Origin: Rhodobacteraceae bacterium F11138
Lineage (GTDB): Bacteria > Pseudomonadota > Alphaproteobacteria > Rhodobacterales > Rhodobacteraceae
Assembly: GCA_016521575.1 (NCBI GenBank)
Contig: JAEKDP010000016.1
Span: forward strand, 1-53,263
Length of the DNA stretch: 53,263 bases
Direction of reading: 5' to 3'
The position numbers were made by a program, and so were the translations under genes. Shown one piece after another: positions 41,331 to 48,574 of the stretch (position 1 is the first letter of the stretch; each line of letters begins with the position of its first letter). Below the pieces are notes generated by a model. It searched no databases. It was given only the letters and a program-made list of their open reading frames with translations, and was not told the DNA's origin.

Positions 41331-41591
41331 GCTCTTTCCCAGCAAGTCCTTCAGCACAACGTTATCCAGCACTGTATCCGCCAGCAGCCGTTTGAGCCTG
41401 GCGTTCTCGTCTTCCAGCGATCTCAGCTTGGCGACGTCCGACACCTCCAAGCCCCCATACTTCGATTTGTACCTGTAGAACGTGCCTTGGCTGAGGCCGT
41501 GCTTGCGGCACACCTCCGCCGTCGGCATCCCGGCTTCCTGTTCCGTGATCATCCCGATTATCTGCGCCTCGGTGAAACGGCTCTTTCGCAT
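41328..41591 (-). CDS. IS3-family orfA
   Basis: An 87-residue HTH protein (MRKSRFTEAQIIGMITEQEA ... AEVCRKHGLSQGTFYRYKSK) with a leucine-rich coiled coil (SLEDENARLKRLLADTVLD). This is the standard IS407/IS3 orfA. It is intact but without functional orfB. Confidence 0.92.
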   Translation of the reverse strand: MRKSRFTEAQIIGMITEQEAGMPTAEVCRKHGLSQGTFYRYKSKYGGLEVSDVAKLRSLEDENARLKRLLADTVLDNVVLKDLLGKS

Positions 41592-41659
41592 CTGTTTGCT
41601 CCTTCAAAAGGTTGAGCAAACTCTACGTTAAAACGAGGGAAGTATCGGGGAGCAGGTCA

Positions 41660-42011
41660 TGACCTTTACATAAGTTTCGTCGATCCGCCACGAACAACCC
41701 GTTGGTGCCTTTCGACGATGTGCTTCTTCGGCAATAGTGCCCGCACACTTCTCAACCCACCGATTGAGAGTCGCATGATCCAAATCCGCGCCGCGTTCCG
41801 CCATGATCTCTTCGAGGTCGCGATACGAAACGGGGAAGCGAACGTAAAACTACACGGCGTATAGGATCACGGATTTCGGGTACTGCGCGCCTTTGAAACC
41901 GATCAACTTCTCATTCCTGAAACCGGTTTCTGAAAGCGCCCCAATTGGACCGGGCTGAAATCAAACGCAACGGCACTCTCAAATTTTGCGACACCACCAC
42001 CTGACAATGCC
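41660..42011 (-). mobile_element. Relic of an IS6-family element
   Basis: The minus strand encodes pieces of an IS6 transposase N-terminus: FYVRFPVSYRDLEEIMAERG, LNRWVEKCAGTIAEEAHRRK and WRIDETYVK, with a stop before the first piece. The outer end at 42011 carries GGCATTGTCAGGTGGTGTCG. The C-terminal half is missing where the IS3 element begins. It is distinct in sequence from the IS6 copy at 37.7 kb. The 135 bp between it and the next gene hold nothing recognised. Confidence 0.8.
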
Positions 42012-42146
42012 ATTGCATCCGCTTCTGTCCCTGACTTCACCATTGAGTCTGAGGGCCCCAATCACCCCATGGCCGCAGGTCCCCTCCGACTGAACGAACA
42101 AAGCCGGAGGGAAAGCCGCGGCCCTTCATGCTACCTCACGAACAGA

Positions 42147-43871
42147 TCACTCCGCGCGCGACCAATCTGCGATGTTCCACAGCTCGTTGTCCCAGGCATT
42201 GATCTGCACACCGTCCAGATCCCCGCTCACACCAGACAGCCGTCCGCGTTCAATCAGCGGGATGATCACATATGACTGGATCAGGATATCGTTCATCTTC
42301 TTGGCCAGTTCCGCACGCTTGTTCAACTCGCCGGTTTGGGCCATTTTCTCGACCAGCGCATCGTATTCGGGCGAACAGAACCGCGCTATGTTATTTCCCT
42401 GCCACTGGCTGTCGGGGCCGGGTATCTCGTCGCATACAGGGTAGGCCATATAGGCTTCCGGGTCCGTCCCGCTGGAGCCGTCCATATACATCTGCACGTC
42501 GGCATAGAACTTCCACAGGTTGTCAGGCGATCCGGGGTCGGCGCCAAAAAAGACCGATCCGTCGATGTTGCGCAATTCAGTTTCGACACCGATTTGCGAC
42601 CACCAGTGTTTGATCAGGGCCTGGGTGTCTTGACGAACCGCGTTGTTTGAGGTCTGAAACAGTATTTTCAACCGCACGCCATCTTTGTCGCGGATGCCGT
42701 CGCCATCACTGTCGATATATCCGGCCTCTTCTAGCAGGGCCTTGGCACCCTCGATGTCCTGTTCAAGGCAACCGTCATTCTGAGAAGAGCGGTAGATCGC
42801 GGGCGCAGGCAACAGGTTGCACGTGGGTCGCCCTGAGTTGCCGTATCCGGTGTCGGTCAGCAGCTGGCGATCGATAGCTATCGACAGCGCCTGCCGCACG
42901 CGGATATCGCTCAGGAAGGGATGCGGATGCGCGGGGGTCGAGCGCTCTTCGCCAAGCTCCGCGGAGGGGTCCGTCAAATTGGTATAGATCCGTTCGACGT
43001 TGTTGCCAAAGCCGGTAATGAGCTTGCCGTCACTTCCCTCCAGCATGGAATTGAGGACATCCGGCGCGACTTGAAGATTCCACGCGTAGTCAAACTCGCC
43101 GGTCTGCAATACTGCCCGCGCCGCCGCGGCCGCATCGCCGCCGCCTTTCAGCACCACCTTGGCAAAATGGGGTTTGTCGGGTTCGCGATAGTTCTCGTTC
43201 GCGGAAAAAACCGCAATGTCGTTGGGGCGAAACTCTTCGACGACGAAGGGTCCGGTGCCGATCGGCATGAAATTCTGTTCAGAACAGGTTACCGCGTCCG
43301 TGCCCATGCAATCCGCAAATTGCTTTTTCTGCAGGACCGGCGTGAAAGATCCCACGAAGGCGGAATACGGAAACGATTTTGCAACGTCGAAATTGATCAC
43401 CACCGTCTGATCATCCGGTGTCTCGACGCTTTCGATGCTCGCAAATTTCGAAACATAGGCGCATCCAAATTCAGGCGACGTACAATACTCGTAGGTGAAT
43501 TTGACATCTTCGGACGTGAATGGCGTGCCGTCCGACCAGGTGATATTTGGCTTCAGGTGCCAGGTCATCTGCGTCAGGTCTTCCGATACGCCGCCGTTCT
43601 CAAGCGATGGGATCTCCGTGACGAGCCAGGGCACCATATTGCCGTCGGGGTCGAACCGGACGAGTGGTTCGACAACCAGACCTGCTGGCTCGATATCCTT
43701 GTAGCCGTTCGAAATGTAGGGATTCAGAACCGACGGAGCCTGCCAGAACATGATGCGCAGCTCCCCGTCCTCTCCCCGCTCGGCCAAGGCTGGCGCTGCC
43801 GCGCCGAGCGTGGCAATTGCAACGGTCCAATTCAATAATTTCGCGCGTTTTTTCAAGGCAAGAAATGACAT
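42147..43871 (-). CDS. ABC transporter binding protein, oligopeptide/nickel type (SBP_bac_5)
   Basis: A 574-residue periplasmic binding protein with a Sec signal (LLNWTVAIATLGAAAPALA). Family marks include WHLKPNITWSDGTPFTSEDVKFTYEY and VRQALSIAIDRQLL. Such proteins bind peptides or other cationic or amphipathic solutes and normally sit upstream of two permeases and ATPases. Here the downstream side is IS debris 135 bp after the stop, so the rest of the transporter appears lost. It is divergent from the M20 gene across an AT-rich 118-bp gap. Confidence 0.93.
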   Translation of the reverse strand: MSFLALKKRAKLLNWTVAIATLGAAAPALAERGEDGELRIMFWQAPSVLNPYISNGYKDIEPAGLVVEPLVRFDPDGNMVPWLVTEIPSLENGGVSEDLTQMTWHLKPNITWSDGTPFTSEDVKFTYEYCTSPEFGCAYVSKFASIESVETPDDQTVVINFDVAKSFPYSAFVGSFTPVLQKKQFADCMGTDAVTCSEQNFMPIGTGPFVVEEFRPNDIAVFSANENYREPDKPHFAKVVLKGGGDAAAAARAVLQTGEFDYAWNLQVAPDVLNSMLEGSDGKLITGFGNNVERIYTNLTDPSAELGEERSTPAHPHPFLSDIRVRQALSIAIDRQLLTDTGYGNSGRPTCNLLPAPAIYRSSQNDGCLEQDIEGAKALLEEAGYIDSDGDGIRDKDGVRLKILFQTSNNAVRQDTQALIKHWWSQIGVETELRNIDGSVFFGADPGSPDNLWKFYADVQMYMDGSSGTDPEAYMAYPVCDEIPGPDSQWQGNNIARFCSPEYDALVEKMAQTGELNKRAELAKKMNDILIQSYVIIPLIERGRLSGVSGDLDGVQINAWDNELWNIADWSRAE

Positions 43872-43989
43872 TATATTTTCTTTCTCCTGTTGTGTGTTGA
43901 TTATTTTTCGTTCTTTTTCCGTTTGCGACTCACTCCATAAATGATTATCTCGGATTGATATTTTTTCATTACTTCGCGGGAGGTTAAAA

Positions 43990-45135
43990 ATGAAAATACC
44001 AGAAGGTTTTAAGATCGAGGCGACCGAATGGCGCCGGCATTTACATACAATGCCGGAACTTGAATTCGATACTTTCGAAACGGCCGCTTTCGTAGCCGAA
44101 AAGCTTCGTGCCTTTGGCTGTGATCAGGTCGAGACTGGTATTGGACGGTCTGGTGTTGTCGGTGTTATCGAGGGAAAACCCGGAAACCGGGTAATCGGTC
44201 TGCGGGCGGATATGGATGCCCTGCCGATGACCGAAACAACTGGTCTGCCATATGCCTCGAAGGTTCCCGGCAAGATGCATGCCTGCGGCCATGACGGCCA
44301 TACGGCGATACTGCTGGCCACGGCCCGTCTGTTATGTGCCTCCCGTGATTTTTCTGGAAAAGTTGTGGTGATCTTTCAACCTGCCGAGGAAACCGGCGGC
44401 GGAGCAGGAGTGATGATCAAGGACGGATTGTTCACGCGGTTTCCGGTCGATGAGATCTACGGAATGCACAACACGCCCGGCATTCCCGTGGGCTCCTTCG
44501 CAATACGTTCCGGCGTCTTTGCCGCCGCGTCGGATGTATTCGATATTACCGTGACCGGGCGCGCGGCTCATGCCGCCAATCCGGACCACGGTATCGACCC
44601 GCTGATTCCGGCGACACAGATCATCAATGCGGCGCAGACGATTGTGTCGCGCAAGATTTGCCCGATCAATCCGCTTGTCGTATCCGTCACGACGATCAGC
44701 ACTGACACTGACGCCTACAACATTCTGCCCGGCGTGATCCGCATGAAGGGAACCGTGCGCGCACTTGACGCGGCGACGCGCGATCAGGCCGAGAAGCAGT
44801 TGAAACATCTTGTGCCTGCCATTGCGGCCGCCCATTCTGCTACCGGAGAGATCGACTATCGCCGGAACTACCCGATCCTTCGAAACGATCCCGAGATGAC
44901 GGAACACGCGGCGCGGGCGGCGGAAACCGTCGGTCCTGTGGACCGGGAGATAAGCCCGGACATGGGAACCGAGGATTTCGCGTTCTTCTCCGAGGCTGTT
45001 CCGGGCGCCTATATCTGTTTCGGTAATGGTGACACGGCGGTCTGTCACCACTCGGACTACGATTTCAATGATGCCGCATTGCCCCCGACCGTCACCTACC
45101 TGCAACGGCTTGTCCAGGACCGGCTGCCCGGCTGA
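43990..45135 (+). CDS. M20 family amidohydrolase (N-acyl amino acid / hippurate type)
   Basis: A 381-residue M20D metallo-amidohydrolase. Metal residues: Cys99-Gly-His101-Asp-Gly-His104, Glu133-Glu134, a His in GRAAHAANPD, and the C-terminal His in CHHSDYDFND. The opening RRHLHTMPELEF is typical of the aminoacylase/IAA-conjugate hydrolase group. It removes acyl groups from N-acyl amino acids. GGGAGG lies 5 bases before the start. In this locus it could free a beta-amino acid from its acyl form. Confidence 0.92.
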   Translation: MKIPEGFKIEATEWRRHLHTMPELEFDTFETAAFVAEKLRAFGCDQVETGIGRSGVVGVIEGKPGNRVIGLRADMDALPMTETTGLPYASKVPGKMHACGHDGHTAILLATARLLCASRDFSGKVVVIFQPAEETGGGAGVMIKDGLFTRFPVDEIYGMHNTPGIPVGSFAIRSGVFAAASDVFDITVTGRAAHAANPDHGIDPLIPATQIINAAQTIVSRKICPINPLVVSVTTISTDTDAYNILPGVIRMKGTVRALDAATRDQAEKQLKHLVPAIAAAHSATGEIDYRRNYPILRNDPEMTEHAARAAETVGPVDREISPDMGTEDFAFFSEAVPGAYICFGNGDTAVCHHSDYDFNDAALPPTVTYLQRLVQDRLPG

Positions 45136-45294
45136 GACCGTGTCGCGGCATAGCGGCCTTGGCGCCGTTCGGCCGCGACCACCATGTGATCCCAAATGGC
45201 CCCAAAACCCGGTCATTGATGACCAGCGACGGTCGATGATCCAGGACCGGGTGATGGTGAATTGATCGGATCTGGTCGCGCGTTGGCCACGTTA

Positions 45295-46194
45295 CTACTC
45301 CGGCGACCTAAGTTTCAATATATCGCGGGTCTCCGAAGGGGTTGCGATTTCGAAACCCATGTTCTCCAGGATCGAGCGCCCTTTCTCAACCAGTTGCCCG
45401 TTGGTGGCGAAAACGCCGCGCGACAGATATAGATTGTCTTCCAGTCCGACGCGCACGTTTCCACCCAGCAACGCCGCCTGCGCCACCATTCGCATCTGGT
45501 TCCGGGCAAGACCAAACGCGGCCCACACCGCGTCCTTGGGCAAAAGGCCGCGCTGATACAGAACCGTCTCTGTATCCGTCGGCGCGGCCCATTTGACACC
45601 GGTGACCATCTGGATCAGGGGCGGACCATCGATCAGGCCCTCGGCGATCAACTGCTTGGAAAATTCGATGTCTCCGGCGGAAAAAACTTCCAACTCAGGT
45701 TTGACACCAAGTTCCTGAAAACGTTTTGCAAGGGCGCGCAGCGTGCGAGTCGTATTGAGATAAACGTACTCAAGGTCACCTTCGATCTGATTCCCCGTCG
45801 TTACGTCGATCGTCGCGATTTCGGGCAGAAGTTGCTCGATATGCGCCACGCGATCCGGCACGTTGGCGACATCACTTTCGGGCAAGGCTTTGCTCTCGTC
45901 TTCCGGATCGGGCAGGAAAACCGCGCCCGCACCACAGGTAATATTGAGGACGATATCGACGCCGGTGGCCCGGATACGCTCAACAACCTCCTGAAACAAC
46001 GCGGGATCGCGACTGCCTTTACCGGTTTCGGGATCGCGCACATGCAGATGAACAATGCTCGCGCCCGCACCTGCAGCCTCGAAAGCAGCGTCTGCGATCT
46101 GGGCCGGTGTAATAGGCATCGCCGGATGCTTGGGGTTGAACGGCGCTGCCCCTGTCACGGCGCTGGTCAGAATGATCTTTCGGGACGTATCCAT
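45295..46194 (-). CDS. Beta-keto acid cleavage enzyme (BKACE, DUF849)
   Basis: A 299-residue TIM-barrel protein of the BKACE/Kce family. His49 and His51 in IVHLHVRDPETG and the Glu in GGNVRVGLEDNLYL form the metal site. The enzymes condense a beta-keto acid with acetyl-CoA and release acetoacetate and a new acyl-CoA. Several BKACE groups exist (3-keto-5-aminohexanoate, dehydrocarnitine and others); which one this is cannot be read safely. It is 102 bp downstream of the GntR gene on the same strand as the aminotransferase, which can supply a beta-keto acid. GGAGGAG precedes its start. Confidence 0.92.
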   Translation of the reverse strand: MDTSRKIILTSAVTGAAPFNPKHPAMPITPAQIADAAFEAAGAGASIVHLHVRDPETGKGSRDPALFQEVVERIRATGVDIVLNITCGAGAVFLPDPEDESKALPESDVANVPDRVAHIEQLLPEIATIDVTTGNQIEGDLEYVYLNTTRTLRALAKRFQELGVKPELEVFSAGDIEFSKQLIAEGLIDGPPLIQMVTGVKWAAPTDTETVLYQRGLLPKDAVWAAFGLARNQMRMVAQAALLGGNVRVGLEDNLYLSRGVFATNGQLVEKGRSILENMGFEIATPSETRDILKLRSPE

Positions 46195-46296
46195 CTTTTC
46201 GACTCCTCCAAGGTTAGAAAATCCATCGGGCGCAGCTGAGGATGCTTTTCGCTGCTGGCGTCGGCACCGTTTCGACGCGACATGGCGGGGCAGTCG

Positions 46297-46998
46297 TCAT
46301 TCCGCTCCTTCCTTCGCACCACGCGCAAGAGTTTCGCGTCGTGACTCTACCCAACGCAGGATGTTGCCTCCCGCCACGGCAATATCGGCGACCAGTGCCT
46401 GACGCGCCGCCGCGCCATCACCCGCATGCAGGGCCGTCAGCAGGTCAAGATGGTATTCCACGCCGAAAAACGGTTCATCGTCATCTTGCCGCTTGATCGT
46501 CAACCATGGACCGGCGCGCAACCAAAGGCGGTCAATTATCTGCATCAACGCGGGCGAGCGCGCAGCACGGTAGATATCGAAATGGAACTCCCGGTTCAGA
46601 TGCAGATACGAAACATGCGATCTCTTCTCAGTCTGGATCTGCATCGCATCATTCTTGCGCACGCATTCGGCCAGTTCACGACCGGAAATGGTGGCCGCCG
46701 CCCATTCAACGGCCTGGCCTTCGATCACGCAACGGATGCGAGTAAGGTCCGTCACCGCCTCCATGGTGATTTCGGGCACGATCACCCCGCGGTTCGCGGA
46801 ATCTTCCAGGGCATTTTCGGCAACCAGACGGCGCAGCGCCTCTCGGACCGGCATGGTGGAGGTTCCAAAACTCTCGGCAAGATCCCTCACGATCAGCCGC
46901 TGGCCGCACGCAAGATCACCGTTCATCAGCATCTTGCGAACCGACGCGTACACAACCTCTTGGGCGGTCATTGATTTCTGGGGTTCAGGCTGTGTCAT
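46297..46998 (-). CDS. GntR-family regulator (FCD domain), amino-acid locus
   Basis: A 233-residue regulator with a winged helix (EVVYASVRKMLMNGDLACGQ ... TSTMPVREALRRLVAENAL) and FCD domain (HLNREFHFDIYRAARSPALM with metal-type His residues). It overlaps the aminotransferase stop by 4 bp, so it is co-transcribed and probably autoregulates the aminotransferase-GntR-BKACE operon. It is a different protein from the GntR at 12921. Confidence 0.92.
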   Translation of the reverse strand: MTQPEPQKSMTAQEVVYASVRKMLMNGDLACGQRLIVRDLAESFGTSTMPVREALRRLVAENALEDSANRGVIVPEITMEAVTDLTRIRCVIEGQAVEWAAATISGRELAECVRKNDAMQIQTEKRSHVSYLHLNREFHFDIYRAARSPALMQIIDRLWLRAGPWLTIKRQDDDEPFFGVEYHLDLLTALHAGDGAAARQALVADIAVAGGNILRWVESRRETLARGAKEGAE

Positions 46999-48323
46999 AG
47001 CGTCGGCAGGTATTGATGGTTCTGCGACAGGAAATCATCGAAGGCAGCGATGAACTCAGCGGCCTCGGCGGCCCCGAACGGCAGCGACAGGGCGATCATT
47101 CCCCTGGGAGCGACATAGAAGCCACGCAACAGCATCTCGACGTGAAACAGCCCTAGATGACGCTGATTGCCTGAATCCAAGGTCGCAGGCGTCGTCACGG
47201 GCTCCAAGACAAAATGCAACGCCATCAGCGAACCGCGTCCGCTGACGGTACCGGCAATCCGGTGCCGGGCCAACGTTTCGCACATCTGTTCACGCAGCGC
47301 ATCGCCGCGATCGTTGAACGCCTTGCAAGCCTCTTCCGTCAGAACCTTAGTCATCCCCGCCATGCCGGCCGACATCGACAGGATATTGTTATTGAACGTA
47401 CCGCCATGCGAAAACGCGCCGGGACGGGATGGATCGAACCAATCCATCAGGTCGGCGCGTCCGCCGAAACACCCGAAACTGGCCCCACCGCCAAGATACT
47501 TGCCCATTGTCACGAGGTCCGGCGTCATCCCATCCGCCCCGTGCAGGGCGCGATAATCCAGCCGTGATGTCATCACTTCGTCGAGGATCATCAACGCATC
47601 GATGCGTCGGGTTTCTTCGCGGATCATCTGCATAAACTCCGGGTTGGCCGGGATGCAGCCGCCGCCGCCAAGCATCGGCTCAAGGATCACGGCGGCCAAG
47701 TCCGACCCTGCGGCGCGGATCATAGCGCGCGTGCCTTCGATATCGTTGTAGGTGGCGAACGACACCGGAAACGGCAGGTTCAACACGGATCCGCCGCCTA
47801 CGTAGGTCAGCACCCCACCATGATACCCGGCAGTCATCGCGATGATATTGCTCCGCCCTGTGATGGCCCGCGCCATGGACAGTGCCATGATGTTGGCCTC
47901 AGTACCCGAATTGCAGAACCGCACGCGTTCATATGCCGGAAAACGGTCGACCAGCAGCGCCGCATATTGTGCCTCGACCGTGTTCGGTCCGCCCAGAGCC
48001 AGCCCACTATCGACAGCGGCTTTCATCGCCTCGGCAATAACCGGGTCTGTGTGCCCGTAAACTCCGGCAGAGTATTCTGAGACCATGTCGATCAAGGTCT
48101 GGCCATCCAGAGTCCGCACGCGGCATCCCTCTCCACCGGTAAAAGTCAACGGAAATGGCGGATAGTAAAGCACCGCACGGGTATTGCCGCCCGGCAGCGA
48201 AGCCGACGCCTCTTGGTGCCGCTGCAAACTTTTCGGATTTGCATCAATGAATCGCTGCCGCGAGGCCAGAAGCGCCGCATCCATGTCTGAATTGCTGACG
48301 GAACGGCCTTTATTTTCCATCAT
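46995..48323 (-). CDS. Class III aminotransferase, beta-amino-acid type
   Basis: A 442-residue PLP enzyme. It has NSGTEAN for phosphate binding, GYHGGVL, ILDEVMT with the cofactor Asp, and the Schiff-base Lys in MGKYLGGGASFGCFGGR. Segments NTRAVLYYPPFPLT, EYSAGVYGH, DEVMTSRLDY and HGGTFNNNILSMSAG recall the beta-phenylalanine aminotransferase of Variovorax, from memory. So amino-group removal from a beta-amino acid to a beta-keto acid is a better guess than glutamate-1-semialdehyde mutase. It starts at ATG 48323 or 48320, divergent from the flavoprotein gene. Confidence 0.88.
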   Translation of the reverse strand: MMENKGRSVSNSDMDAALLASRQRFIDANPKSLQRHQEASASLPGGNTRAVLYYPPFPLTFTGGEGCRVRTLDGQTLIDMVSEYSAGVYGHTDPVIAEAMKAAVDSGLALGGPNTVEAQYAALLVDRFPAYERVRFCNSGTEANIMALSMARAITGRSNIIAMTAGYHGGVLTYVGGGSVLNLPFPVSFATYNDIEGTRAMIRAAGSDLAAVILEPMLGGGGCIPANPEFMQMIREETRRIDALMILDEVMTSRLDYRALHGADGMTPDLVTMGKYLGGGASFGCFGGRADLMDWFDPSRPGAFSHGGTFNNNILSMSAGMAGMTKVLTEEACKAFNDRGDALREQMCETLARHRIAGTVSGRGSLMALHFVLEPVTTPATLDSGNQRHLGLFHVEMLLRGFYVAPRGMIALSLPFGAAEAAEFIAAFDDFLSQNHQYLPTL

Positions 48324-48349
48324 TTGATCAGAATCCTTTGATTATTTTA

Positions 48350-48376
48350 TATTCTAATACAAAAACTTACAGAATA
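48350..48376. promoter_or_regulatory. AT-rich dyad in the aminotransferase/flavoprotein divergent gap
   Basis: TATTCT (48350-48355) and AGAATA (48371-48376) form an inverted repeat in the 251-bp gap between divergent genes. It is a candidate site for the GntR regulator at 46297. Weak, assigned by eye. Confidence 0.3.
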
Positions 48377-48574
48377 ACTGTTGCATTGCAAGCTAAAATA
48401 CATTGAAATCTGATCAATCAATGCGCAAACGGGCAAAACCATCAACGAATCCAGCGGGTTTGAGATTTTCCGCATGACTGCGCATAGCGCAGGATCTGAC
48501 AATTTCTCCCGCAAGATCACCTGGCCGACGGTTCGACAAGGACCCCGAGCCGCCCCTGGACGAGAGAAGCGACG

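Larger units (their letters stand above)
40714..41659 (-). mobile_element. IS3-family element with internal deletion
   Basis: The 5' end at 41659 reads TGACCTGCTCCCCGATACTT on the minus strand. The other end, at about 40714, keeps AGCAGGTCA as a likely inverted copy. Between them lie an intact orfA and a broken orfB. Length (about 950 bp) is short of the usual 1.2 kb, because the 3' third of orfB is deleted. Confidence 0.72.

Noticed and set aside
45150-45250. Inverted repeats CCCGGTC/GACCGGG and GCGGCC/GGCCGC between convergent genes as terminators
   Set aside because: Loops are long or stems short and no T-run follows; too weak to list.
46995-48323. Aminotransferase as glutamate-1-semialdehyde aminomutase (hemL)
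   Set aside because: The family is related, but long motifs agree better with beta-amino-acid aminotransferases, and the neighbours are catabolic rather than tetrapyrrole genes.
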